From: CAZEQH01 sp964566875
GTDB lineage: Bacteria > Patescibacteriota > Minisyncoccia > Minisyncoccales > JANBVM01
Direction: 5' to 3'
Length of the DNA: 57,560 nucleotides
Assembly (NCBI GenBank): GCA_964566875.1
Contig: CAZMJM010000001.1
Span: 1-57,560 of the forward strand
Shown here one piece after another: positions 48,596 to 57,036 of this stretch. Made by a program: the position numbers and the translations under genes. Numbering within the stretch: the first letter of the stretch is position 1; each line of letters starts with the position of its first letter. Below the pieces are notes generated by a model that made no database searches, was not told the origin of the DNA, and was given only the letters and a program-made list of their open reading frames with translations.

Positions 48596-49882
48596 ATGGA
48601 CAAAGCACTGGACTTCCTGCTGGAGGTCAGTAAATTAAAAACTATGCCCAGGACGGGATGGGTTCTGATGGAAGTAAAAAATCCGGAAACCATCGCCGAC
48701 CATACCTTCCGACTGGCTCTGGCCTGTTGGCTCCTGGCAGAGAAAAGGGGGCTCAACTCCACCAAGGCCGTCAAGATGGCTTTAGCCCATGACCTATGTG
48801 AGGTTTACGCGGGGGATATGACCCCGTTTTTTTACTACGTGGACTTGCCTCAGGGGGAAGGCAGGATGGGAGAAAAAGAAGCCTTGAAGAGGTGGGTGCG
48901 GCTGACGAAAAAAGAAAAAGAGGAAAGGGGGAAGGTAAAATTTCAAAAAGAAAAAGAAAGCCTGGAGAAATTGATCCGGAGCCTCTCTCTTAAACTTCAG
49001 AGGGAGCTGTTTTCTTCCTGGTTGGATTATGAGAAGAGGATGTCTCAGGAGGGCAAGTTTGTCCGACAGGTGGACAGGATAGAAACCCTTCTCCAGTCGA
49101 TAGAATATCTCGGCAATAAAGAGGAAGACAGCGGTACCAGTTGGTGGGAAGGTACGGAGGAAATGGTGGAAGACCCCATGCTGATTGATTTCTTAAGAGT
49201 CATTCAGAACAGATTTTATCCGGGAGCAGAGAAACCCGGGGAAAAGAACGAGGGCCTTGAAAATATCTTAGACTTTCTGCTGCAGGTGGGAAAATTAAAG
49301 AGATTACCGAGGATGTATTGGAAGATGAGGGAGGTTAAGGAACCGGAGACGGTAGCGGGCCACATCTTTTCCGTTTCCATCATGGCCTGGGTTTTTGGGA
49401 GCCAGCTGAAGTGTAACCTGGGCAGGCTCATCAAAATGGCGCTCTGTCATGAAATATCGGCCGTCTATACTGGTGACACCACCCCCTATGACAGCACCTT
49501 TCCCGAAGAGAAGGGGGCCAGGAAAGAGGTTCTTAAAAAGTGGGTACGCCTCTCTCAGGTGGAAAAGGCGGAACAGTTTGCGGAAGACTTCAAAGAAGAA
49601 AAAGAGGCTCTGGAAAACCTTTCCCGAAATCTGAAACCTCCCTTTAAGGAGGAGATCATTGGGCTGTGGAGGGAGTACAGGACCAGGAGCAGCCTGGAAG
49701 GCAATCTTTTGTCTCAAATCAACGTTCTGGCGGTTCTCCTCCAGAATCTGCTGTACGAAAGGAAAGATAAAAAATTTTCTTCATCCCCCATTTGGGAGTG
49801 GGCATTTGAGAAATGCGACAATCAGCTCTGTTTTGATTTTTTTGACGAAGCCAAAAAGAAATTTTATCCTAAAGGGAATTGA
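48596..49882 (+). CDS. Tandem-duplicated HD-domain hydrolase (YfbR/HDDC2-like), second copy decayed
   Basis: The 428-residue protein is made of two similar halves. Copy 1 (1-210) has LDFLLEVSKLKTMPRTGW, IADHTFR (H36), MALAHDLCEVYAGDMTP (H65, D66, E69, D74) and QVDRIETLLQ (D160), a complete HDDC2/YfbR metal site for 5'-deoxynucleotidase-type chemistry. Copy 2 (from 221) repeats LDFLLQVGKLKRLPR. Its site reads VAGH, CHEISAVYTGD and QINVL, so HD became HE, Glu became Ala, and the final Asp became Asn. The second half is probably structural or regulatory. Such an internal fusion is unusual. Confidence 0.85.
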   Translation: MDKALDFLLEVSKLKTMPRTGWVLMEVKNPETIADHTFRLALACWLLAEKRGLNSTKAVKMALAHDLCEVYAGDMTPFFYYVDLPQGEGRMGEKEALKRWVRLTKKEKEERGKVKFQKEKESLEKLIRSLSLKLQRELFSSWLDYEKRMSQEGKFVRQVDRIETLLQSIEYLGNKEEDSGTSWWEGTEEMVEDPMLIDFLRVIQNRFYPGAEKPGEKNEGLENILDFLLQVGKLKRLPRMYWKMREVKEPETVAGHIFSVSIMAWVFGSQLKCNLGRLIKMALCHEISAVYTGDTTPYDSTFPEEKGARKEVLKKWVRLSQVEKAEQFAEDFKEEKEALENLSRNLKPPFKEEIIGLWREYRTRSSLEGNLLSQINVLAVLLQNLLYERKDKKFSSSPIWEWAFEKCDNQLCFDFFDEAKKKFYPKGN

Positions 49883-49926
49883 GAACAAGATTTTAATAAA
49901 CTTAAAGGTATCGTATCAATAAAAAC

Positions 49927-50685
49927 GTGGGGAAGGTAAAGAAAACCCTTACAATTCTGGCGGCGGCAGCGGTTCTGTTTTTCATCTTTGCCCCGAGCAG
50001 GTTTCCGGATAATACCGACTTCATCGCAGGACTGAATAAAGCCATTCCCAACCGGGCGGTAATAGTTTTTAATTCAGGGGGCTGGGGATACACCCCTCCC
50101 CGGCAGGCAGCCGATTTCGCGCCCGTTTTAACGGGCATCCAGGATACCTTGGCGGCCGCAGACTACCAATCGGTGGTCATTCCTTATAAGAGGACGGAAA
50201 ACAGTTTTTTAGGCAAGATTACCGGTTTACGGGGTTTTGTTTCATCTTTCGATTTTCAGTCTTCCGCTCTGGCAGGGTATCTGGAGGAATACCTTGAAAA
50301 AAACCCGGAAGAAAAGATAATTATCACCGGCCTTTCCAATGGGGCCGCCTTTACCGACCAGACTATAGAAAAGATGGGACGGGAAACCGCTGGCCAGGTG
50401 CTGGCCATCGAGGTGGGTACGCCTTTTTGGGAAAAGCCTATGGTGGCAGGCAACGTCCTCTTCCTGGATAATAACGGACAGGACTCTTTGGCCGACGGGA
50501 AGATATCCAGCCTGTTGCTGGCTCTTGTTAAGGCCCCCTTCAGACTGGTTTCCGCTAAGGTCTGCGGGACAGACCTTTCTTTTTCCCGTTCCATCCAGGT
50601 GCCGGGGCATGAATATACCTGGAATTCTTCCACCGGCAGCGACATCACCCAATTTTTAAAGGAAAATTTTCCTCCCCTTCAATAA
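49927..50685 (+). CDS. Exported alpha/beta-hydrolase-like protein, unknown function
   Basis: The 252-residue product starts at GTG 49927. An N-terminal hydrophobic helix (about 6-22) suggests export or membrane anchoring. NRAVIVFNSGGWGYTPP precedes a region predicted alpha/beta. IIITGLSNGAAFTDQ contains G-x-S-x-G, the nucleophile elbow of serine hydrolases, and PGHEYTW near the end could supply His. A catalytic Asp candidate is in LFLDNNGQD. Family not recognised. It ends one base before the mevalonate kinase gene. Confidence 0.65.
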   Translation: MGKVKKTLTILAAAAVLFFIFAPSRFPDNTDFIAGLNKAIPNRAVIVFNSGGWGYTPPRQAADFAPVLTGIQDTLAAADYQSVVIPYKRTENSFLGKITGLRGFVSSFDFQSSALAGYLEEYLEKNPEEKIIITGLSNGAAFTDQTIEKMGRETAGQVLAIEVGTPFWEKPMVAGNVLFLDNNGQDSLADGKISSLLLALVKAPFRLVSAKVCGTDLSFSRSIQVPGHEYTWNSSTGSDITQFLKENFPPLQ

Positions 50686-50686
50686 A

Positions 50687-51709
50687 ATGGTTATTTCCTC
50701 AGCCCCTGGAAAGATCATCCTCTTCGGCGAACACGCCGTCGTCTACGACAAACTGGGAATAGTCTGCAGCGTTGACAAGAGGTGTCGGGTGAAATCCTCT
50801 CCCTTTCCCGGCAGGGAGATTGGCATCACGTCCCATAATCTTGGAATCAAGGGTTCTCTGGACGAGAAAGGGCTTTTCCGGACGGCCGAGGAGGTAAGGG
50901 CCTGGGAAGAGAGCGGCAATTTTCAGAAGATAAAGGAAAGGCTTGCCCAGGACAATCTTGCTCCGAGTTTTTTTGTTGTAGCGGAGATTTTTAAAAAATA
51001 TCAAACTTTTCAGGGCATGCGCATCGAAATCAGCTCCGATATCCCCAACAGCTTAGGGTCAAGTTCTGCCGTTTTCTCGGCGCTCAGCCTGGGAGTCCTG
51101 AAACTTTTAGGGAAAAATCCTTCCAAGGATGAGATTTCCGGATTTTCCTACCGGGGAGACATCATGGCTCACGGAGGAACCCCCTCCGGTATCGACAACA
51201 GCGCTGTTACCTGGGGCGGTTATCTTGCCTACAGGAAATCGGATGGCATCAGAAAGATGGACATCGATTTTAACCTTCCTCTTTTGGTTGTAGACAGCGG
51301 GCGGAAAGCCAGGACATCAGAAACCGTTTCCTATATCAGGGGGCTGCGGGAAAAAAATCCTTCTCTGATAGACGGAGTGATGGAAAGGCTGAATTCAATT
51401 TCTGAAAGATCTTTGGAAGCACTGTCTGCCGGTTCTCTGGGGCGGGTCGGCAGTCTGATGACGGAATATTATCGGGAGTTAAAAAAACTGCATATTTCTA
51501 CTCCCGAACTGGACGGCATAATAGGCCTGGCTCTGAAAAACGGAGCCCTGGGCGGGAAACCCACCGGGGGATGGGGTGGAGGCTGCTGCCTGGTATTAGC
51601 TGAAGACGAATCTAAGGGAAAAAGGCTCTCTGATATTTTTCAGGAAAATGGTTTCTCTTCTTTCCCGGTCGTCACCGAGCAAGAGGGCGTAAAACTCATC
51701 ACTCCTTAA
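50687..51709 (+). CDS. mvk: Mevalonate kinase (GHMP family)
   Basis: The 340-residue ATP-dependent kinase acts early in the mevalonate route to isoprenoids. GHMP motifs are SAPGKIILFGEHAVVY (motif 1, substrate His), IPNSLGSSSAVFSAL (motif 2, ATP loop), HGGTPSGIDNSAVTWGG (the D is the catalytic base) and KPTGGWGGGCCLVL (motif 3). This pattern fits mevalonate kinase better than galactokinase or homoserine kinase. No other pathway gene is adjacent. Many bacteria use the MEP pathway, so a mevalonate enzyme is informative about lineage or acquisition. Confidence 0.88.
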   Translation: MVISSAPGKIILFGEHAVVYDKLGIVCSVDKRCRVKSSPFPGREIGITSHNLGIKGSLDEKGLFRTAEEVRAWEESGNFQKIKERLAQDNLAPSFFVVAEIFKKYQTFQGMRIEISSDIPNSLGSSSAVFSALSLGVLKLLGKNPSKDEISGFSYRGDIMAHGGTPSGIDNSAVTWGGYLAYRKSDGIRKMDIDFNLPLLVVDSGRKARTSETVSYIRGLREKNPSLIDGVMERLNSISERSLEALSAGSLGRVGSLMTEYYRELKKLHISTPELDGIIGLALKNGALGGKPTGGWGGGCCLVLAEDESKGKRLSDIFQENGFSSFPVVTEQEGVKLITP

Positions 51710-51743
51710 AAATACTTCCGTCGGGAAAAGCTGGATAACTTTT

Positions 51744-51771
51744 TTGATTTCCGGCCCACATCCATTAAAAT
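51744..51771 (+). promoter_or_regulatory. Promoter of the small gene at 51810
   Basis: TTGATT (51744-51749), 16 bases, TAAAAT (51766-51771), about 40 bases before the ATG. Confidence 0.5.
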
Positions 51772-51809
51772 TATATTAATAGAAAGTTTAAAAAATAAGA
51801 GGGTGAGAA

Positions 51810-52010
51810 ATGATGATGGTGACTAAGAGTTTGAATGTTGTGAACAAGAAAATAGTTGGTATCAGGGACAAAGACGGTGAGTTCATTATTGAACTGGAAG
51901 ATGGCGGCGAAATAACCATGAAACTGGAAGGAGACGTATGTAATGATGGAGTGCTGTGCCAATGGCCGGTGGTGCGTCTGAATGGTGACGAATTATGGAA
52001 AGGCATATAA
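51810..52010 (+). CDS. Small beta-rich protein of unknown function
   Basis: The 66-residue protein has one of the strongest ribosome sites in the window (GAGGGTGAG two bases before ATG), its own promoter and a strong terminator, so it is a well-supported monocistronic gene. Sequence: MMMVTKSLNVVNKKIVGIRD, a run of alternating hydrophobic/charged strands (FIIELEDGGEITMKLEG), and two Cys (VCNDGVLCQW). It could be a small SH3-like or OB-like barrel. No family recognised. Confidence 0.7.
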   Translation: MMMVTKSLNVVNKKIVGIRDKDGEFIIELEDGGEITMKLEGDVCNDGVLCQWPVVRLNGDELWKGI

Positions 52011-52029
52011 ATCGTTCTTTGTTCTTTTT

Positions 52030-52061
52030 ACGAGACCTTTAAACGTCTCGTTTTTATTTTT
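52030..52061 (+). terminator. Terminator of the small gene
   Basis: ACGAGAC (52030-52036)/GTCTCGT (52045-52051), then TTTTATTTTTT. Confidence 0.9.
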
Positions 52062-52119
52062 TGGTGAAAATTTGAAGTTTTACATCCCCATTTCAAAAGG
52101 TCTATAATTAACTAATGTT

Positions 52120-53118
52120 ATGAAACGCATTCTGTTATTTGTTTTATCTTTGATTGCAGGAATAATAATCCTGAGATGGGTTATCGGTTTTGTCGGTTGG
52201 GATGAAATAAAGACCGCCCTGATGGTGTTCAGGGGATGGGAAGGAATAGTGATTTTTATATTGACCCTGATAATAATGCTCGTCGCCAATTGGCGGTGGA
52301 AGGAAATTTTGCGCGGTCAGCAGGTGGATATTTCTTTCTGGAACCTTTTCGGTCCTTATCTGGCCGGCTTTGCGGTTATGTTTTTGGCTCCCGTCCTGGT
52401 TTGGGGAGGAGAGGTTTTCAGGGCATATATCGTCAGAAAAAAGAGTAACATTTCCTGGTCTAAGGCCTTAGCCTCCGTAATAATCGACCGGGTTTTGGAG
52501 TGGACGGCCAACCTGGCCGTCATTTTGGTGGGTGCCGCTTTCTTTCTAACCAAAATAGGACTGCCTCCCAAGAATCTTTTAATAGGTTTTGGGGCAGTTT
52601 TTCTATTATTTGCCGCTGCCATTTTCTGGTTTTATTTCAAGACCTTCCGGAGGGAAAGCATCACCAAAACCTTCGGGCGTCTCTTCAACAACAGTCTGAG
52701 CGAAGAGCCTTTATTAATAGAAAAAGAGATATTCGGTTTTTTCCGCTTTGAGAATAAAGCCATGACTAAAGGCTTCTTTATTTCTTTCCTGCGGGCGGGA
52801 GTGATGTATCTCCGTACCTGGCTGCTGATAGCCTTTTTAGTGAAGGAAATCTCTCCGATTTCAGCTGTTTCCATACTCGGTTTTACCTATCTGGCGGCCA
52901 TGATCCCCATTCCCACTTCTCTGGGCTCCCACGAGGCCATCCAGGCTTTTGCCTTCAAGTCTCTGGGCATGGGAGTGCCGGCCGCCACCGCCTTCACCAT
53001 GATTATCAGGGCGGCAGAACTCCTGTTCTCCCTGGCCGGTCTGGCTGTTATTTTCAGGTATGGAATAATATTTTTCAAGAGATTGATTTTCGATAAAGTT
53101 GACGAACCCTCAATATGA
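52120..53118 (+). CDS. Flippase-like membrane protein (lysylphosphatidylglycerol synthase TM family, UPF0104)
   Basis: The 332-residue protein has about eight membrane helices. Family features are LVANWRWKEILRGQ, PVLVWGGEVFRAYIVRKK, ALASVIIDRVLEW and the IPTSLGSHEAIQAFAF segment near the end, the P-x--G--E pattern of UPF0104. Relatives form the flippase part of MprF or act in envelope lipid transport. No synthase domain is attached. The yjbQ start overlaps its stop by 4 bases. Confidence 0.88.
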   Translation: MKRILLFVLSLIAGIIILRWVIGFVGWDEIKTALMVFRGWEGIVIFILTLIIMLVANWRWKEILRGQQVDISFWNLFGPYLAGFAVMFLAPVLVWGGEVFRAYIVRKKSNISWSKALASVIIDRVLEWTANLAVILVGAAFFLTKIGLPPKNLLIGFGAVFLLFAAAIFWFYFKTFRRESITKTFGRLFNNSLSEEPLLIEKEIFGFFRFENKAMTKGFFISFLRAGVMYLRTWLLIAFLVKEISPISAVSILGFTYLAAMIPIPTSLGSHEAIQAFAFKSLGMGVPAATAFTMIIRAAELLFSLAGLAVIFRYGIIFFKRLIFDKVDEPSI

Positions 53119-53519
53119 AGTTTTCCATCAGCACCAGGGGTTTTAACGACATCATTGATATTACGGAGCAGACGGCAAAAGCGGTGAGGGATTCCGGAGT
53201 TAAAGAAGGAATCTGTTTGATTTCCTGTCCGGGTTCCACCTGTGGTATCACTACCTTAGAATATGAGTCCGGCCTGATTGCGGACCTGAAAATGGTGCTA
53301 GACAAGATAGCCCCGGTTTCCAAGGATTACGAGCATTGCAAGAAGTGGGGAGACTGCAACGGTTATGCCCATGTGAGGTCGGCCCTGCTCAAACCTTTCC
53401 TGACCGTTCCCGTAGAAGACGGCAGGCTGCTTTTGGGAACCTGGCAGCAGATATCCTTCATTGACTTTGACAATCGTCCCCGTCAGCGGGAAATAAACAT
53501 AAAGGTGATGGATGGATAA
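53115..53519 (+). CDS. YjbQ/UPF0047 family protein
   Basis: The 134-residue protein starts with an N-terminal strand. ISCPGSTCGITTLEYESGLI and GYAHVRSALLKPFLTVPVED, GRLLLGTWQQISFIDFDNR are the UPF0047 signature with its His. Members have weak thiamin-phosphate synthase activity and a proposed metabolite-repair role. In the usual sequence the first motif is HTTAGITINE; here the His is replaced by Gly-Ser (PGSTCGITTLE), so the active site may differ. Coupled to the flippase-like gene. Confidence 0.88.
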   Translation: MKFSISTRGFNDIIDITEQTAKAVRDSGVKEGICLISCPGSTCGITTLEYESGLIADLKMVLDKIAPVSKDYEHCKKWGDCNGYAHVRSALLKPFLTVPVEDGRLLLGTWQQISFIDFDNRPRQREINIKVMDG

Positions 53520-53531
53520 TCTCTTCCCGAC

Positions 53532-54155
53532 ATGAAAATCAACCGCATTATCAAATACTTCATCGTTAGCGACCTGATTTTCTGGGGCGGCTGGGGTTTG
53601 ACCAGCCCCATCTTCGCCATTTTCATCACAGACAATATTAAAGGGGGGTCGGTGGCCGTGGCCGGGTTGGCTTCGGCGGTCTACTGGATGGTGAAATCCT
53701 TGCTAAGAATTCCCATCGGAATCTTTCTGGATAACCGTCCGGGAGAGATGGATGATTACGTCTTTTTGGTATCCGGTCTTTTAATAGTGGCCGCGGTTCC
53801 GTTCTGTTATCTTTTTGCCATCTTGCCCTGGCACATCTATCTCATCCAGGCTCTGCAGGGTGTCGGCATGGCCATGGGGCTGTCCGGCTGGGCAGCTATC
53901 TTCACCCGCCACATTGATAAACAAAAAGAAGCCACCGAATGGGGGATGGACGCCACCTTCGTGGGCATCGGCATGGGCCTGTCGGGAGCGGCGGGCGGTT
54001 GGGCGGTAGCCCGCTTCGGTTTCAACCCCGTCTTTATCGCGGTAGGCCTGATAGAGATCTTGGGCGTATTAATCCTCCTTTTGATGAAAAAGGATATAAT
54101 GACTTCAGCCGACCACGGCATGCACTTCAGTTTCAAGGAGATTTTTCATAAATAA
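53532..54155 (+). CDS. Half-size major facilitator-like membrane protein
   Basis: The 207-residue protein has about six hydrophobic helices, matching the N-terminal half of an MFS transporter (GGWGLTSPIFAIFI in helix 1, SLLRIPIGIFLDNR in the helix 2-3 loop, LQGVGMAMGLSGW). It ends after a charged cytoplasmic segment, and PolX starts 12 bases later. No second half follows in any frame, so this looks like a stable short version (possibly a homodimer) rather than a recent frameshift. Substrate unknown. Confidence 0.8.
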   Translation: MKINRIIKYFIVSDLIFWGGWGLTSPIFAIFITDNIKGGSVAVAGLASAVYWMVKSLLRIPIGIFLDNRPGEMDDYVFLVSGLLIVAAVPFCYLFAILPWHIYLIQALQGVGMAMGLSGWAAIFTRHIDKQKEATEWGMDATFVGIGMGLSGAAGGWAVARFGFNPVFIAVGLIEILGVLILLLMKKDIMTSADHGMHFSFKEIFHK

Positions 54156-54167
54156 TATTAACCAGAA

Positions 54168-55934
54168 ATGCATAATCAGGAGATAGCCAAAATCCTCAAC
54201 CTCATCGCCGAGTACCTGGAAATGCAGGAAGTCCCTTTTAAACCTGCGGCCTATCAGAAGGTAGCTCTGGTGATAGAAAATATGGAGGAGAGCGTGGACG
54301 AAATCTATGACAAACAGGGTTTGAAGGGATTGGAGGATATCCCCGGGGTTGGAAAGAGCATAGCCGCCAAGATTGCCGAATATTTGGATACGGGCAAGAT
54401 TAAATACTACGAGCGCCTGCGCAAAAAGGCACCGGTGGATATAGAAGAGCTGACAGCCGTGGAGGGTTTGGGTCCGAAGAGAATTAAATCCCTGTACCAG
54501 AAGCTTAACGTCAGGAACGTCAAGGATCTGGAAAAAGCTGCCCGCAGCCATAAAATAGCCTCCCTGTTCGGTTTCGGGGAAAAGAGCGAAGATAATATTT
54601 TACAGGGAATTGAATTTTTAAAAAAGAGCAAAGGGAGATTTTTGCTGGGGGATATTCTTCCCACGGCCCGGGAAATTGAGAAGAAACTGCGTTCTCTCAA
54701 GGGGGTTAAGAAGGCCGATATAGTAGGTTCCCTGAGGAGGATGAAGGAGACCATCGGAGATTTGGATTTCCTGGTAATATCGGGAAAATCTGCTGAGGTA
54801 ATGGAATTTGTAGTTGCCCTGCCCGGGGTGATTAAGGTGTGGGGCAAGGGGGACACGAAGGCCTCCGTTAGGATGGAGCAGGGTTTTGACGTTGACGTAA
54901 GGGTTATTCCCGAGGAATCGTATGGTGCCGCCCTCCAGTATTTCACGGGTTCCAAGGAGCACAACATCGCTACCCGTAAGATAGCCATCAGTAAGGGTTT
55001 CAAACTCAACGAATACGGACTCTTTCGTGGCTCTGCCCGGATAGCGGGAGAAACAGAGGAAGGGATTTACAAGTCCTTAGGTATGGATTGGATTCCCCCT
55101 GAGATAAGGAGAGATGAAGGGGAGATAGAGATTGCCCTGAAGGGCAGGCTGCCCCGTCTGGTACAGCTCTCAGACATTAAGGGAGATCTGCACTGTCACT
55201 GTTCCTGGGACGGAGGAGAGAGTTCCATACCGGAGATGATAGAGAAGGCGCGGGAAATGGGGCATGAATACATCGGGATTTCAGACCACACCAAATTTCT
55301 CAAGATTGAAAGAGGTCTTGACGAAAAACAGCTTTCTCAACAGAGGAAAGAGATAGACAAAATCAACCTTGAGCTCAGAACTCCGAACTCCGAACCCGCA
55401 CCAGGAATGGTGCGAGGTAAACCTCGAACCTCGAATTTTGTCGTTCTCCAGGGCGCTGAAACTAACATCCTCAAGGATGGTTCAATAGACATAAATGACG
55501 AAGCCCTAAAAAAACTTGATTATGCCATCGGAGGCATCCACTCTAATATGAAAATGACGAAGGAAAAAATGACGGAAAGAATAATCAAGGCGATGAAAAA
55601 TCCCTTTATCAACATTATCTCCCATCCGACGGGTCGCCTTCTCAAGAGAAGGGAGGAATACAAGGTGAACTTTGAGAAACTACTGCGGGCGGCCAAGGAG
55701 TTCCACGTTTTTCTAGAAATCAACTCCTCTCCCCAGAGATTGGACCTGAGCGATTACTACATCAAGAGATGTAAAGAGGAAGGGGTTCTGATGACCATAG
55801 ATACGGACGCCCATCACAAGAATCAGATGAAATATCTGGAGTTGGGCGTAGCCCAGGCCAGGAGGGGATGGGCGGAAAAAGAAAACATCATCAACACCCG
55901 AAAGGCCGCAGATCTCCGCCCTCTCTTCCGTTAA
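54168..55934 (+). CDS. polX: DNA polymerase/3'-5' exonuclease PolX
   Basis: The 588-residue family X repair polymerase is fused to a PHP exonuclease. It has an N-terminal 8-kDa-like helical domain with helix-hairpin-helix IPGVGKSIAAKIAE and VEGLGPKRIKSLY. The palm has nucleotidyltransferase motif VGSLRRMKETIGDLDFLV and DVDVRVI (catalytic Asp). PHP motifs are GDLHCHCSWDGG, ISDHTKF, GGIHSNM, ISHPTGRLL and TDAHHKN. It gap-fills in base-excision or end-joining repair. An unusual low-homology insertion in the PHP part (about residues 404-424) derives from a palindromic repeat. Confidence 0.94.
   Translation: MHNQEIAKILNLIAEYLEMQEVPFKPAAYQKVALVIENMEESVDEIYDKQGLKGLEDIPGVGKSIAAKIAEYLDTGKIKYYERLRKKAPVDIEELTAVEGLGPKRIKSLYQKLNVRNVKDLEKAARSHKIASLFGFGEKSEDNILQGIEFLKKSKGRFLLGDILPTAREIEKKLRSLKGVKKADIVGSLRRMKETIGDLDFLVISGKSAEVMEFVVALPGVIKVWGKGDTKASVRMEQGFDVDVRVIPEESYGAALQYFTGSKEHNIATRKIAISKGFKLNEYGLFRGSARIAGETEEGIYKSLGMDWIPPEIRRDEGEIEIALKGRLPRLVQLSDIKGDLHCHCSWDGGESSIPEMIEKAREMGHEYIGISDHTKFLKIERGLDEKQLSQQRKEIDKINLELRTPNSEPAPGMVRGKPRTSNFVVLQGAETNILKDGSIDINDEALKKLDYAIGGIHSNMKMTKEKMTERIIKAMKNPFINIISHPTGRLLKRREEYKVNFEKLLRAAKEFHVFLEINSSPQRLDLSDYYIKRCKEEGVLMTIDTDAHHKNQMKYLELGVAQARRGWAEKENIINTRKAADLRPLFR
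55378..55438. repeat. Palindromic repeat inserted in frame in polX
   Basis: About 60 bases with tandem ACTCCGAACTCCGAAC, hairpin GCACC-AGGAAT-GGTGC, palindrome CGAGGT-AA-ACCTCG, and CCTCGAACCTCGAA. It is in frame, encoding RTPNSEPAPGMVRGKPRTSN, a disordered low-complexity loop absent from typical PolX between ELRxx and FVVLQGAETNI. Confidence 0.6.
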
Positions 55935-55935
55935 T

Positions 55936-56340
55936 ATGTTAAAAGAACGGTCGGCGGGGGCAATAGTATTCCGTAGAGAAGGAGAAAAAGAATATTACCT
56001 TCTTTTACATTATAATGGGGGGCATTGGGATTTTCCCAAGGGCAACATAGAAAAAGGAGAAAAGCCGGAGGAAACGGCCGTCAGGGAAATCCAGGAGGAG
56101 ACCGGCATCACCGCCCTCAGATTCCTCCCGGACTTCAGGGAAGCCATCACCTACTTTTATAAGAGAGAGGGGCAGACCGTTTTCAAACAGGTCATATTTT
56201 TCCTGGCGGAAACGAAAGAGAAAGAAATTAAAATTTCCTGGGAACATCAGGGATTTGAATGGCTTGACTATCGCCAGGCTCTGAATCGTTTGACCTTTGA
56301 AAACGCCAAAAAACTTCTGAGGTCCGCCGCCTCCAGCTAA
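55936..56340 (+). CDS. Nudix hydrolase (Ap4A-hydrolase-like)
   Basis: The 134-residue protein has the complete Nudix box GNIEKGEKPEETAVREIQEETG (about residues 35-56), a metal-binding helix for cleaving nucleoside diphosphates linked to X. The surrounding SAGAIVFRREG and WDFPKG resemble diadenosine tetraphosphate or RNA-decapping type Nudix enzymes. The precise substrate is not fixed by sequence. It starts one base after polX stops, so the two are cotranscribed, and it ends at a terminator shared with rplT. Confidence 0.9.
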   Translation: MLKERSAGAIVFRREGEKEYYLLLHYNGGHWDFPKGNIEKGEKPEETAVREIQEETGITALRFLPDFREAITYFYKREGQTVFKQVIFFLAETKEKEIKISWEHQGFEWLDYRQALNRLTFENAKKLLRSAASS

Positions 56341-56355
56341 CCAGGTGAAGAACTA

Positions 56356-56385
56356 AAAACAGCCTCCTTCAAAGAGGCGGTTTTC
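56356..56385. terminator. Shared terminator of the Nudix gene and rplT
   Basis: AAAACAGCCTC (56356-56366)/GAGGCGGTTTT (56374-56384) with one A-G mismatch; A/T flanks on both sides. Confidence 0.7.
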
Positions 56386-56401
56386 AATGTTGTTGCGGAC
56401 T

Positions 56402-56752
56402 TTATTTTCCTTTAGCCTCGGCAACAATTTTTTCAAAAACTTCAGGATGTTTTTGGGCAATTTCAGCCAGCACCTTCCTGTCGATCTCTATCTTCTCTTC
56501 TCTCAAGCCGTGCATGAATTTACTGTAGGAAATTCCGTGCTGCCGGCAGGCGGCGTTTATTTGAATCTGCCAGAGCGCCCTAAAGGTTCTCTTTTTTCTC
56601 TTCCTGTCTCTATAGGCGTGAGTCCAGGCATGGAAGAGGGCGTCTTTAGCCAGTCGGTATTTTGACTTCCTCCCCCAGCGGTATCCCTTGGCTTCCTTCA
56701 AAACCTTTTTCCTTCTTTTGTGGGCGGCTTGGCCGCGTTTTACCCTTACCAT
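56402..56752 (-). CDS. rplT: Large ribosomal subunit protein bL20
   Basis: The 116-residue protein has the bL20 pattern MVRVKRGQAAHKRRKKVLK, AKGYRWGRKSKYRLAKDAL, RDRKRKKRTFRALWQIQINA, YSKFMHGL and DRKVLAEIA. Essential for early 50S assembly; E. coli bL20 also represses its own operon. Last gene of infC-rpmI-rplT, 3 bases after rpmI. Confidence 0.97.
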   Translation of the reverse strand: MVRVKRGQAAHKRRKKVLKEAKGYRWGRKSKYRLAKDALFHAWTHAYRDRKRKKRTFRALWQIQINAACRQHGISYSKFMHGLREEKIEIDRKVLAEIAQKHPEVFEKIVAEAKGK

Positions 56753-56755
56753 ATT

Positions 56756-56968
56756 CTAAAAGCGTAATAACTTTTTAATTTTTTTAGCTTCTCCCTTTGA
56801 CATTTCCGTCATTTTTCTCTTTTGCCTCTTAAAGCTCCCGGATTTTTTGCGCCGGTAGTGGTCGAGTCCGGTTTGCCGTCTCAAAACCTTGCCATTCTTG
56901 GTAATCTTGAAGCGCTTCAAGACAGCTTTCCTGGTTTTAGCTTTTCCCTTTTTGTTTGGCTTGCTCAT
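56756..56968 (-). CDS. rpmI: Large ribosomal subunit protein bL35
   Basis: The 70-residue basic protein has the bL35 core KTRKAVLKRFKITKNGKVLR, the HYRRKKS-like segment DHYRRKKSGSFKRQKR and a Lys-rich C-terminus KKIKKLL. Normal length. Middle gene of the IF3 operon, 3 bases before rplT and 68 after infC. Confidence 0.95.
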   Translation of the reverse strand: MSKPNKKGKAKTRKAVLKRFKITKNGKVLRRQTGLDHYRRKKSGSFKRQKRKMTEMSKGEAKKIKKLLRF

Positions 56969-57036
56969 AAGTATAATAATATACCAAAATATTACTTTGG
57001 TATTGAGGAATTGTCAATTAAATGATTCCCTCCGGG

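Noticed and set aside
53532..54155. Frameshifted full-length MFS transporter
   Set aside because: No second transporter half is present in any frame downstream; polX begins 12 bases later.
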